Assembly (NCBI GenBank): GCA_002778195.1
Contig: PCDI01000003.1
Location: forward strand, 1,774,295 to 1,838,294
Direction: 5' to 3'
Origin: Raffaelea ambrosiae
Lineage: Eukaryota > Ascomycota > Sordariomycetes > Ophiostomatales > Ophiostomataceae
Length of the DNA: 64,000 bases
Shown here: in pieces, positions 21,248 through 31,480 of the stretch
How the letters are laid out: every line of letters begins with the position of its first letter
Numbering within the stretch: position 1 is the first letter of the stretch
The notes under the pieces: generated by a model
The model's input: the letters and a program-made list of their open reading frames with translations, nothing else
What the model was told of the DNA's origin: nothing
Database searches by the model: none
Position numbers and translations under genes: made by a program

Positions 21248-23812
21248 ATGGCTTCCACCACAGACGCCGGCAGTGTTCTGCCACCACAACAGCAGCAGCC
21301 TGTTTACCCATCCCAGGACTTCTCTGCCCCTCAACAACAACAAACCGAGTATCCGTCGCAGGACTTCTCTGTCCCCCAGCAGCATCAGCAGTCTGTATAC
21401 CCATCCCAGGACTTCTCGGCTTCCCAGCAGCAGCAGCCTGTATATCTACCCCAGGACGTTTCTGCTCCTCAGCAACAACAACCTGTATATCTACCCCAGG
21501 ACGCCTCTGCTCCCCAACAACAGCAAGCCGAGTATCTCCTCCAGGACTTCTCAGCCCCTCAGCAGCAAACCGAGTATCTGCCCCATGACCTTGCTGCTGC
21601 TCAGCAGCAGTACCAGCCCGTGTATCCGTCCCAGGAGTTTTCGGCCCCCCAACAACAGTATCCGCTCGAGTATACCGCACAGCAAGTCGACATGCCGTTC
21701 TACCCAGCGGTCTACACGGCCCAACAACAACAGCAGCAGCAGCAGCAGCAGGTCTACCAGAACTATGGTCTCTCCAGCGACGATGCCACCAACACGGACA
21801 ACACGGTCGTGAACATGAGCTACGAAGGCATGCCGGGCACGCTGGAAAAGCTCCAGGACACCACCGAGGAGGGCAACCACTCGGACGCGCCCTGGGACTG
21901 GGATCACGACCCAGCCAACCCGTACAACTGGCCCAAGGCGAAGAAGTGGCGTCAGGTGCTGGCCAACGCGGCCATCAGCTTTCTCGCGTGAGTTTCACCA
22001 CACCCGTTGCCCTCCCTGCATAGCGTCTATTTTGAAAAGGGAAACGAAAGACGGTTTTCTTGTGACGCGGGGGTGTCGTCTACCAACCCAGCCCAATCAC
22101 ACACACCTCTCCAAACCTCTCCACGCCCCCCCCTTCACCGTCTCTTTTGAGTTCAGCCTTGCTTGCCCATCCATGTTGCTTCGCGTCGTTTCTGCACTTT
22201 TGATCTACCTATCTGGCTGTGCCGTGTCGTTTTTGATTGCATTGGTTTTTTCTTTGTTGTTATTCTTAGAAAGCACCTGCGGTATACCCTTTCGGGACAT
22301 ATCTTACGCATGAAACCATGTACGCTAACAAACATACCACCCCTGGGTGCTAGTTCTGTCGGCACGTCCATCATCAGCCCAGCCCACGCGGAGCTCATGC
22401 TCAAGTTCCACTGCACCAGCACCGAGGCCATCCTGGGCTTGTCGGTGTATGTCTTTGCTCTCGGGCTGGGGCCCATTGTGGGCGGCCCCCTGTCCGAGTC
22501 GGTCGGCCGACTGCCCGTCCTGGGCGTGGCGGCACCGCTGGGCCTGTTGTTTTTCATTGGGTGTGCCACCTGCCCGGAGTCGTCGCTGGCCGGTTTCTGC
22601 ATCCTGCGGTTCCTGGCCGGGTTTGCGATGTCGCCGTGCCTGGCTGTCACGTCGGGGGTCTTGACCGAGACGTTCAAGCCGGTCGAGCGCGGCCCGCCCG
22701 TGGCCGTGTTTGTCCTGACGCCTTTTCTGGGTCCTGGCATGGGGTACGTGTCTTTCTGTGGTTGTGTTGCTCGCGTGATTCTTCTTTCTCTCTCTTGTTG
22801 CTGCAGTCCCCTGCAGCCCTGCCTGTCCCCCGGATTCTTCCCCGTTGGATTTCGTTGGCGCCGGATCATGATTCCTTCCTAGTTTTGTCTGTCTGTCTTG
22901 TACACTAACCCATCTAGTCCCGTCTTTGGTGCCTATGCCATGCGCAAGGGCTGGCGCTGGACCCAATGGACGCTCGTCTTCTTTGCCATCTTTGGCGTCC
23001 TCGCCATGGGTCTCTGCGCCCGCGAAACGTACCACCCGGTCCTCAAGCGCCGCCGCGCCCGGCAGCTGGGTATCCACCTGCCCGGCGACGAATCCACCCA
23101 GCGGACCGTGGCCGAGGAGGTGCGCCAGCTGCTCCGCAAGGGCCTGATCCGGCCGGTGCACATGCTCGTGGCCGAGCCCATTGTGTGCCTGTCGTGCCTC
23201 TACGTCGCCTGCGAGTTTGCCACGCTGTTCAGCTTTTTCGCCGCCGTGCCCTACACCTTTGAGATCGTGTACCGCTTCAGCACCGAGGACTGCGGCCTCG
23301 TGTTCCTGGCCATCGTCGTCGGCTGCCTGCTCGGCATGGTGACCATTATGCTCTGCGACGTGCTGATCTACCGCAAGCGCCAGGTGCCGCGCTTCCCGCC
23401 GCACCAGGTGCCGCCCGAGCACCGGCTGTACGCGGCCATGATCGGCAGCATCGGCCTGCCCGTCGGCCTCTTCTGGTTCGGCTGGACGGCCGACCACCAC
23501 AAGCACTGGGCGGCGCCCGTGGTGGCCATTGTGCCCTTTGCCTGGGGCAACATTTGCATTTTCATCAGCCTGATGCAGTACTTTGGCGACACGTACAGCG
23601 GCCAGGTGGTGGCCAGCGCGGCCAGCGCGAGCAGCCTGTCGCGGTACATCCTGGCGGGCGTGTTCCCGCTGTTCACGCTGCAGATGTACGGCAAGCTGGG
23701 CATTGGCTGGGCGAGCAGCCTGCTGGGGTTCGTTGCGACGGCGCTGCTGCCGGTCCCGTGGTTGTTTTTCAAGTTTGGGCCGTCCATCCGGGCCCGGAGC
23801 AAGTATACGTAA
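21248..23812 (+). CDS. MFS transporter, DHA1-type, with Gln-rich repeat N-terminus
   Basis: Three exons, 21248-21987, 22354-22743 and 22918-23812 (674 aa). The first intron is long for this genome (366 nt). The membrane body has the features of fungal DHA1 drug/polyamine antiporters: DPANPYNWPKAKKWRQ, SVGTSIISPAHAELM, the signature ALGLGPIVGGPLSESVGRLP, then RFLAGFAMSPCLAVTSG and a cytosolic loop before the second six spans. It should lie in the plasma or vacuolar membrane. The roughly 200-residue N-terminal extension is unusual: residues about 12-140 are eight degenerate 15-residue repeats of the type PVYPSQDFSAPQQQQ, followed by a Gln10 run. The ATG in accATGg context at 21248 is preferred to an upstream non-ATG start. 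The transported substrate cannot be read from the sequence. Confidence 0.85.
21290..21755 (+). repeat. 45-bp tandem repeat encoding Gln-rich units
   Basis: About eight imperfect 45-bp units inside the MFS exon 1. Each encodes a Tyr, a Pro-Ser/Leu-Gln-Asp core and a Gln run. A CAG/CAA microsatellite follows at 21720-21750. Confidence 0.8.
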
Positions 23813-24318
23813 ATCGCGTCGCTCTGTTTTTTTTTTTTTTTACAGGAAACCCATGTTTATAATCTCTTTTGCGTTTATGCTCATTTTCAATTCACGTCGT
23901 CAGGACTTCTGGCGCAGTTCTATTGGTTAGACAGGGACTATGTTGACAACTAGGAAGAGGACTCGTGAGCCAAAACTGCACAATACCCTTCAGAGCATAG
24001 CATGTCCATTCGCCGTCTTGTTCGTGTTGAGGATCGTGCTGGAAGAGGACCTGCGTCCGGCGTACGATGCGCTGCCACCGCGAATGACCCATTTCGGTCC
24101 GGAGACAAAGCGTGTGCGGTTCAGCAGCAGCCCGCACAGACGGATCCACGCGTAGACGACATCGACCAACAAGTCGAGGCAGGCAAAAAAGGCGAAGACG
24201 GAAGAGTCTAAAAACCCCAGAAAACTCGCTGCCACCCATAGTCTTCATACACCGACCGTGTCCTTGACTGGAAAACAAACTACGAAGCCTGCTGCTCTAG
24301 TTGGACAGGACTCCAAAG
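23813..24318. other. Intergenic
   Basis: MFS 3' UTR and spacer. A minus-strand 81-codon ORF at 23990-24235 has one hydrophobic stretch but no supporting feature, so it is not called. Confidence 0.4.
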
Positions 24319-24664
24319 CGGGAAGTAGAGTGACTACAGAAAGGGTCCTCCTGTCCAACGAAACGAATGCCTGCTTCAAGGCCAAGAAGTACCCTGGCGT
24401 GGGCAGCCTACAGCAGCGCAGCATCACCTTCTACAGCGCCATAAGCGTTACCAAGTGCGTTGACTCGTCGCCGGCCAGCGGAGCCTGTATGCTGAATGAA
24501 AAAATACGAGGTCGACCATGTCATGGAGCGGCAAACCCTGGGCATCTTTGCCGACAGAATGAGTAAGGGTGTGCTCCAGAGCGGTGCCGACGCCGCAAGA
24601 AAGGTCGAGAATTACGATTGGACCAAGATGTTTGCCGAAAGAGCGGGTTGCCTCTTCCACACCT
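24319..24664 (+). pseudogene. Unidentified degraded coding relic
   Basis: Frame 1 reads NACFKAKKYPGVGSLQQRSI then TFYSAISVTKCVDS, to an A-run near 24502. After a one-base slip the next frame continues YEVDHVMERQTLGIFADRMS, then YDWTKMFAERAGCLFHT and a TAG at 24664. The amino-acid texture is that of a real protein. The YEVDHV.E.QT motif recalls the C-terminal segment of some fungal secreted GH18-type proteins, but I cannot confirm a family. It runs directly into the kinase fragment that follows, so it may be the 3' end of an unrelated gene. Confidence 0.4.
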
Positions 24665-24718
24665 AGAAGGACCTCGGCGTCGGTGCCCCGGCCAGGCGGA
24701 CTTCTGTTACGGGGGGGT

Positions 24719-25717
24719 ATGAACTACCACATCGGGATTCATTTTGATGATGGCATCGATTGGATTGCCCGCATCCGGAGGTTCAACGCGACGTCCCCGC
24801 CGGCTGCCGTTCGGGATACTCTCGTTCTGAGTGAGGTGGCCACCCTCCACTTTTGCCTCGACTGTAACCCCGTGGGCGTTGGTTTCATTTTGCTGGAAAA
24901 GATGCCTGGCAAATCTCTGCGCTGGGCAAGTACGACGGAGCAGCAACGCGAAAGGGTCATGGACCAACTAGCCGATCTTTTCGTCGAGCTTTCCCAGTAT
25001 TCCTCTGACTTTCTAGGTTCGCTGGATACGCCCGGAGAGCTGCACGTCGGGCCATGTGCACGGGAGTCCCTCGCCGACTTTGCAGAGCAAAAACTGCTCA
25101 CCTTGGGCCCCTTTTCGTCTCACCAAGATTACCACACGTGCTGCATTCGATTCATTCTCAGTCTCATCCTCCGAAAGGAGATGTACACACAGCGGCCCGT
25201 CGATGCATACCTTGTCCATTTGTATCTACTGGAAATCCTCCCTCGTGTTGTCCCCGACTCTCTGACAGACGACACCAACTGCTACCTGAAGCATGCCGAC
25301 GACAAAGGCGATCACATTCTTGTCGACGACCAGTTTGACACCACGGGCATTATCGACTGGGAACGGGCACACACAGCGTCTCCTGCCAATGCCTTCAACT
25401 CGCCTATTGGCTTCTTGCACGCCGACGGAAAAATCCCCCTGAGCGAAGACGAGGCCGCGTTTTCTCGTTTGCGGGAGGGAACAGGCCGCAGCGATCTGGC
25501 ACGCTATGTCAAGAACGGCCGGATACAGCATCGGTTCGCATTCTGTTGCGGGTACGACCTGGAGGATTGGGATGGTTTCCCGGGTCTGTTCAGAGGCCTC
25601 CGGGATGCCGTCGGAGTTGACAATGGATTGGGCTGGGATGAGTGGAAGGCAAGAGCATTGCGGCGTTTTCAAAATGACTCTGGACTGCAAGAACTTCTGT
25701 TCGAACACGACGCATAG
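24719..25717 (+). CDS. Aminoglycoside-phosphotransferase (APH)-family kinase-like protein, N-terminus disrupted
   Basis: The frame from the ATG at 24719 gives 332 aa beginning MNYHIGIHFDDGIDWIARIR, a sequence that in intact fungal APH-family proteins lies about 60-80 residues into the domain. The Brenner-like motif LKHADDKGDHILVDD and the metal-binding DWE (TGIIDWERAH) are present, so the catalytic half is intact. Just upstream, another frame reads CPGQADFCYGG and is joined to it only if the seven-G run at 24711-24717 is one base longer. The gene is therefore either frameshifted or has a homopolymer error. The same frame as the ATG stays open back to 24569, but that part does not look coding. 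These proteins phosphorylate small molecules; the substrate is unknown. Confidence 0.65.
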   Translation: MNYHIGIHFDDGIDWIARIRRFNATSPPAAVRDTLVLSEVATLHFCLDCNPVGVGFILLEKMPGKSLRWASTTEQQRERVMDQLADLFVELSQYSSDFLGSLDTPGELHVGPCARESLADFAEQKLLTLGPFSSHQDYHTCCIRFILSLILRKEMYTQRPVDAYLVHLYLLEILPRVVPDSLTDDTNCYLKHADDKGDHILVDDQFDTTGIIDWERAHTASPANAFNSPIGFLHADGKIPLSEDEAAFSRLREGTGRSDLARYVKNGRIQHRFAFCCGYDLEDWDGFPGLFRGLRDAVGVDNGLGWDEWKARALRRFQNDSGLQELLFEHDA

Positions 25718-25742
25718 ATTCAAATTGGGTCCAAAGCCGCCC

Positions 25743-25900
25743 TCAAGCGGACCCTGCCACCACAGTCTGGTCGTCCAGGTACGCGAGAGTCCCCATGATT
25801 CCGACGGCGTCCCCACACCTGTTTGTCGCCAAGCATTGCCACGACCTGGTGTCCCAGATTTTGACGTGACAATGGTGTAGGGAGGGGTGGGAGGGTGAGC
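25743..25900 (-). pseudogene. WD40-repeat fragment
   Basis: On the minus strand one WD repeat is readable (HVKIWDTRSWQCLAT, then GTLAYLDDQTVVAGSA), followed by a stop at 25743. No further repeat is seen on either side. It looks like a scrap of a WD40 protein, perhaps of a NACHT/HET-WD40 gene. Confidence 0.45.
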
Positions 25901-25963
25901 TTGAGCAGAATCCTCCCTGTGTACGCTGTAGCATTGGAAGAAACAAACAGAGAGAGGTACCCC

Positions 25964-26031
25964 GAAGCGTCCCGTGAAGCGTCCCGTCAAGCGTCCCGTC
26001 AAGCGTCCCGTCAAGCGTCCCGTCAAGCGTC
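25964..26031. repeat. Minisatellite, 12-bp unit aagcgtcccgtc
   Basis: Five to six nearly perfect copies of aagcgtcccgtc. Related arrays occur at 26542-26611, 29267-29361 and, inverted, 33231-33259. Confidence 0.95.
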
Positions 26032-26337
26032 TACTACGCGCACGGAGACAAGAAGAGGGACCACAAGAAGTTGGCACTGTTGATTTATGTTATTTTATCT
26101 TTTCTTTGGTTTGCCTTTTTCGGTCTTGGCCCCACCTCAAGAGATGTACACCAGGACAACATAGGAAAGGGAAAAAAGGTCCCATCACTTCTTGGTCTTC
26201 CCATTTTGTCCTACCGTTTTACACTCGTTGTCCTTTGCCTGTCGAGCAAATTTTCCTTTTTCTCCATTCACACACCATAGCCTCCTCAGTGCCAACCCTG
26301 CTTCCTCGAGGCTTTCTTTGTGGCCACGAGCTTCCGT

Positions 26338-26460
26338 TCCATCAACATGAGAATATCCAACTCCTCGCGGCAACAGGACACGAGAGTCCTATTGTGATAC
26401 AAACCCGCCCTGCTGTTCGGACACTTCGACAGCCCGGAGGATCTCTTGTCGCTAAAATCA
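26338..26460 (-). repeat. Dispersed repeat, copy 1
   Basis: Read on the minus strand, this segment aligns with 33506-33622 on the plus strand. The best block is gttgccgcgaggagttgg, identical in both, and homology extends about 90 bases upstream of it. Both copies are preceded by a cgggacgcttRacctgaacggg array. Confidence 0.75.
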
Positions 26461-26541
26461 ATCTTGCTCCTAGTTCCCTGTTCCAACTCCCACCGTCCTT
26501 TTTCCCACCCCCCCCACAGTCTGTGGCTGAAACATTAATAG

Positions 26542-26611
26542 TCCCGTCCAGGTTAAGCGTTCGTTCAGGTTAAGCGTCCCGTTCAGGTTAAGCGTCCCGT
26601 CCAAGTCAAGT
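26542..26611. repeat. Minisatellite, 18-bp unit cgtcccgttcaggttaag
   Basis: About four imperfect units combining the cgtcccgt core with caggttaag. Confidence 0.85.
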
Positions 26612-27327
26612 ACTTCTTCTACACTGGCCATGGCTGATAGCGGGCATCCCCGGCACCGCCTTGGCGTCCGGGGAATGGACAAGTGCCCCACTCCAGACAC
26701 TCCTCCTATGGCATCGCTTTTCCAATGGTGATGAATGTTTCCACCACTAATATAGTTACAAACTAGTCCCACACGGGGTGATGGCAGTGGGCAAGGGTTG
26801 GATACGAGTTCATGTGTCGGCGGGTATCATACTCAATGCAGAAGCAAAGGATTTACGCCAGAAATTCGTTTGCGCATCCTTGCGCATCCTGTATCATAGA
26901 AGCGGTTTGTGGAATCCGTACGCGACGGGAAGCATGGGGCCGTCGAGCGTGAAATGTGGTGCCGTGAAAGGAGAGAACAGTCCTGTAAAGGATGGCAGTG
27001 CTCATGGTCGGGTGGTCTCCTGACTTTCGGTGACACCCGCGTCACAGAGCGGCTCTGTCGTCCAGCACTGGCAGCAAACGGCCTGGCCCTGCTTCAGCTG
27101 TGCTTCGGTCTTCAGCAAGAAGGCAGGCCACCTCCTGATCCCCAGATAGCGGATGACGCAATATCGCTTGAAGATGCTCGTGGTGAAAACGGTACTGTGA
27201 ATGCTCTTCCATTTAAGTACCTGGTCTCTTCCGCGCTCTCTCTCTCTCTCACCTTTCATTGTGACAACACAACCACCCCCAATTATTCCTCTCTCAGATA
27301 CTCTACTTCTCTCTTCACTCGTACGCG

Positions 27328-28030
27328 ATGGGCCGGTACAGAGTGGCAATGTTAGGCGACTATGGCGTTGGAAAGACGGCCTTAGTATGTCAACTGTGTT
27401 ACGGTTCGTTCGTTGAGAAGGTATGTACTGAGTGAAGCAACGTGTGTCATATGAACACAAAAAAAAGCTAATAGCAACTTGTTCCTGCAGTACGACCCGT
27501 CCATTTTGGAATTCTTTCTGATGGAGGTGCTCGTCGACGACGAATCCTGTGTTCTCGAGATTGTGGACAGGGGCGGTCAAGAGGATGATTTGTGTTTGGA
27601 AATCCAGTCATCCGATGGCTTTGTCCTCGTCTACGACACCAATTCGCGGTCGTCGTTTTCACGTGTCGAAGAATTTGCCGACCAGATCCAGCATATAAAG
27701 AAGAACTTTGCACCGCCAGCACAGCCGACAGAAGCCCCCGATCCGGTCCCTTGGATTCTTGTTGGAAACAAATGCGATCTTGGCCGGAAGGAGGTGTCGT
27801 CCAAGGAAGGACAAAAGCTCGCCAAAACGCTCAATTGCAAGTTCGTCGAGACGTCTGCAAAGAAAGATCGAAACGTTGCAGCGGCATTTGTGAGCCTCAC
27901 CCACACGCTCAAGATGACAAAGAGGGACGTTCAGACGACAGTGGTTGAGGATAGCTTGCTACCCAGGTTCGTAGCCGAGCTTCTGGGACCCGTTTACTCA
28001 TGTTTCGGTTTCCGTAAATATGGCTATTGA
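27328..28030 (+). CDS. Ras-like small GTPase with altered switch residues
   Basis: Two exons, 27328-27420 and 27491-28030 (210 aa). The fold motifs are clear: P-loop GDYGVGKTA at residues 10-18, effector-like YDPSILEFF at 32-40, G3 DRGGQED at 57-63, NKCD and ETSAKK. Numbering matches Ras exactly, which makes three changes visible: Tyr at position 12 (Gly in Ras), Arg-Gly at 58-59 (Thr-Ala in Ras), with Gln61 kept. The C-terminus ends CFGFRKYGY, with no CaaX box, so ordinary farnesylation is not expected. An upstream CT-rich stretch suggests an active promoter. It probably binds GTP, but hydrolysis may be weak. No neighbour indicates a pathway. Confidence 0.85.
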
Positions 28031-29697
28031 TTTTGGCGGAACAAGTCACGCCATTGTTCTGGAGAAGAAGTAAAGCAAAAAGATCTAACAGTGGTGGAAG
28101 AAAAAGACAAACAGAAAACAGACAATCAATGAAAAGCAGAACTCTCAGAATGGTGTCACGATAAACAAACGATGTGCAGTAATCCGTCTCCTTTTTTTTC
28201 TTCTTTGCCCGCTCATTTGCAACCTTTTTTTCCCTGCTTCCCTTCCTGTCGGTAAAGTGGAGTCCATGGAACCAGGCTCCCCAGATTGCGCCAACAGTCC
28301 TTAGGGCTATCAGTGGCCCTCGATGCCCGTGGAGCTGGCGGGCGCCTTGTTGGTGATCAAGTGCAGCCACGCTGGCATTTCTTGTGGCTGACATTCGCCT
28401 TTTTTTAGATGAGCAGTGATCAGAAGAAAATTCAAGGATCGCCAAAGGACACATACTACATTTAATGTCGGGGCTATGGGCCGTTGGCAATGAACTCGGT
28501 AGACATTAGCTGAGCAGGACCTACTTGTATTCAAGATACTTGATTTCGGGGGCGCATCGGCGGTGCGTTCTCCTGTAGATGGAACACCACCGAGAAGCTA
28601 TGAACCTGAAGTGGCCACAGCCATATTCTCTCTAAGGTCCAGTGTTAGTCGATTGGGGGGACTCTTAAAAAAAACACAAAAACTTGATCGTACCCGGGTA
28701 TATTCGCACATGCTCGGGGGTGTACGTGAAAGTGACGCAGAAGGCTGGTAAGGTTGCTCATGAATTTTGCCCGAGTCCTGAGATCTTGGACTCGGGATGG
28801 ACAAGCAGAAGCATATATTTGCCTAGGAATCACGGGAGAGACGTCCCGATGCATTCACTGTGGCGAGAGCATGGGTCCTGCCATTCCGTATGGACAACCG
28901 CGGACTTGTGCAGACCGAGTCGGCTGGTTCCAGGAACTGTGCGGCTGAGAAAAAAGGAGAAACCAAGACTACCCAGCCATGCAACGACCCAACCCTGGAG
29001 AGACGTCCGTTTCCAACGCAGTATCGTGTGAGCGATTTGACACAACCCATGCGGATGGCTGGAGACCCGTCCACCGGTGAGAGGAAAGTCATGGCGCGGT
29101 GCCGCGAATGAGACAAAAGTCCTCACAGTGGAGACCTGTGGCCTGTGGCTTAACGGAGGGGGGGGGGGCAATGCGCGGGTGACCAGTTTCCGTGTAACTG
29201 ATGTATTTACGGAGTCATACTCGTATGCTGTTTTTGGTTCGACTGGCAATATGAGACCCATATTTTCGTCCCGCCCAGCGTCCCGCCAAGCGTCCCGTCA
29301 AGCGTCCCGTCAAGCCGCGTCCCGTCTGGCGTCCCTGTCAGGGCAAGCGTCCCGTCAAGCATGCCCTCCGTCGTAAAACAAACGGGGGAAAACGAGCGAA
29401 CACCCCTGTCGAGCTGCACCCGCCGTCGCTGCCCCCCTCGGATTGGTGGGTTGCAAAATAGTTGTGATCCCCCATGCATGGGTGAACGTGATAGGGAATC
29501 CTTGATGCAGAGGCTGCATTGCAGGGGTAGAACATTAGTTGGCGCTTAAACCTGACGAGATAAACCACGCCCCCTCTTCCTCGTCCTTCAGTGCCAATCA
29601 AGCGTCCCGTGATGCGTCTTTTGTCTTTTTTCCTACATCACCCCCCCTCTTTTTTTTGTTGCTGTTTATTAACCAATACCGACATTTCGGGGCCATC
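28031..29697. other. Intergenic
   Basis: About 1.7 kb. It contains a minisatellite array at 29267-29361 and a G9 run near 29159. No convincing gene or RNA was found. Confidence 0.4.
29267..29361. repeat. Minisatellite, cgtcccgtcaag family
   Basis: About seven degenerate units of cgtcccgtcaag/cgtcccgccaag, the same family as the array at 25964. Confidence 0.9.
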
Positions 29698-30908
29698 ATG
29701 GATCAAATTGCGGTCGCGTCCATTATTGAAGGATCAGATTACCAATTTCTTCACTTTCGCGCAATGTGTCAGTTGGAGCCCGTGGTGACTATGCTCCGAA
29801 CGCGCAATGGCGTCCCCACCAAACAAGTCGCACGGCTCCGTCTGTTCTTGGAGATGCTCTTTGCGGATGACAGTGCCAACGCCGGGCGTTTCGGCACCAA
29901 ACGGCGCGCTTCTGGCTGGGCTCGCAACCGAGCCGAGCTCGTCGAGCAGGATTCCAACATCCTTGTCCTTCTTGGACTGTGCTTGACGCAGACCGAAATA
30001 GCCGACTACGGCGAGCGGCGTCTGGCCGTTCTTCTCAACGTGGCACGCGTGCTGGGGGGCGAGGCCTGCTGCCAGCCCGTCTTTGAAGACAGAACAGTCA
30101 CGTCCGTCTGTCAAGGTATAGCCAATTAGAGTCCTGGCCCTGTTTCTTCGACAGGAGCAAATGTCACACAAACTCATAGTAATGTATTGCGTGTGTAGGG
30201 TTCCAAGGCAAGTTCAAAGCCAGTGCCGGACCCCTTCCCTTCCGAAACAGTCCAGCCCAGCCGGCGGTGCCCAGCAATCGCATGGACATCCATACCGTGC
30301 TATTGCAGCACAGGTCACCGCCAAGCTCTGCGCCGGTTGTGCCAGACACGCATTCGCATCTCAGCCTCACCCTGCCGCCGATTGTCTTGCCACCGCCCTC
30401 GGCTCTGTCTCGTGGCCGTACTTCCACCGACGTGCCGGCCTTCGGTTTAATGAATGAGCCGGCAGCACACGGCGAAAGGCCCAACTTCCAGATGACGCCA
30501 TCGGGACTGGAGAAAGTGTACGTTGTGACTTGTTCCAAGCAACATCTGCTACCGTTCCTACCCAAACCACCCACCATCGCTGTATTTCAGGACGCGGGCC
30601 ACGACGAATACAAACACGAGATGTCGCATGACCGCTACGGCAGATACGAGCTCTGCCTGTCGAAAAATGGGGTGCAGCGCCTGGAAGCGACCCCCTTGGA
30701 CCACGATCGATTTATGATTGCTGCTGTGTCGCTCGAAGACGCGTTCTGTACTGGCAAAGCCCGGTCTCTTGTTTTCCGCAATGTCGGATGCACTGTGATA
30801 GATGAGGATGTCTATATAATTTGGAACAATCCGCGTATTCTGCTCTTCCTGAGGCAATATGGCATGTTCCAAGGGCGGACGCTGTTGCAATTGATGTCAA
30901 GAATGTAA
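29698..30908 (+). CDS. Hypothetical protein, two exons
   Basis: Exons 29698-30115 and 30199-30908 (375 aa), with GTATAG donor and TAG acceptor, in phase. The N-terminal 140 residues are probably globular and helical (IIEGSDYQFLHFRAMCQLEP and on through LVLLGLCLTQTEIADYGERR). A Pro/Ser-rich linker follows, then a C-terminal block with FLPKPPTIAVFQDAGHDEYK and VYIIWNNPRILLFLRQYGMF. No signal peptide or known domain was recognised. It lies in the repeat-rich, apparently lineage-specific stretch, about 2.8 kb before another unknown gene. An effector-free intracellular role is all that can be guessed. Confidence 0.55.
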
Positions 30909-30929
30909 CTATTGTGTATTTCGCTACTC

Positions 30930-31480
30930 GCTGTTGATGAAACGCAGACAGACGTCGCTCGTGTGGAACCAGATTTTCTCATGGTATGCATCCATAGACA
31001 GCAACCAGACTCCTTCCATGGCCAGGGAGGTCCAGTTCTCGTCCAACAACACGCTGCCGTGCCCCAGCCCCCTGTTGTCCAGGGTCAGTGCGACTGAAGC
31101 CTTCTCCTTTTTGTCGCCGAACTTGAAGTCGCTTGGGCGTTTCCCGCGAAACTACCAGAATTTCTCATCAGTCTCGCGTGTGGCACAAAACAACAGTCTA
31201 CACAGCCTAGACGCCTGTCATCCCCGGGAGGCTTTACCCACGACGCTACCTCGGAGAGGACCTGCTCATCGGTCCATGTTTCCACATTGGAAAACATGGC
31301 CTGCGACACGATCGACTTCTAGGTGTAGCGGTTGGCGGAGATAGGCCGCTTCTCTCTGATTTCTATCTCCCAGGAGTCGAAAGCCGAAGCATCGATTGCG
31401 TCGATTGGGCGCTGGACAGCGCTTGCTCCAGACACCGTTTGTCGCCCAGGTCGCCGCCTGGGATACTGCGTCGTCGCTCT
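30930..31480 (-). pseudogene. Degraded coding relic of unknown family
   Basis: Minus-strand frames carry coding-like stretches separated by a stop and a frameshift: SWEIEIREKRPISANRYT, stop near 31321, SIVSQAMFSNVETWTDEQVL, then after a shift FGDKKEKASVALTLDNRGLG and MEGVWLLSMDAYHEKIWFH, ending near 30940. No family assigned. It could also be an unrecognised multi-exon gene. Confidence 0.35.

Larger units (their letters stand above)
25901..27327. other. Intergenic, repeat-bearing
   Basis: About 1.4 kb containing two minisatellites and one member of an inverted repeat pair, described separately. A CT-rich stretch (27235-27255) lies upstream of the GTPase start. No gene supported. Confidence 0.45.

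Noticed and set aside
23990..24235. 81-codon minus-strand ORF with a hydrophobic stretch
   Set aside because: No family, no splice or promoter evidence, and the sequence is ordinary intergenic in composition.
29200..29275. tRNA-like sequence around ggttcgactggcaat
   Set aside because: A T-loop-like string occurs but no acceptor or anticodon stem pairs; no tRNA was found in the window.
25964..29361. Possible CRISPR-like array
   Set aside because: Units are contiguous 12-18 bp tandem repeats without spacers, and the genome is eukaryotic.
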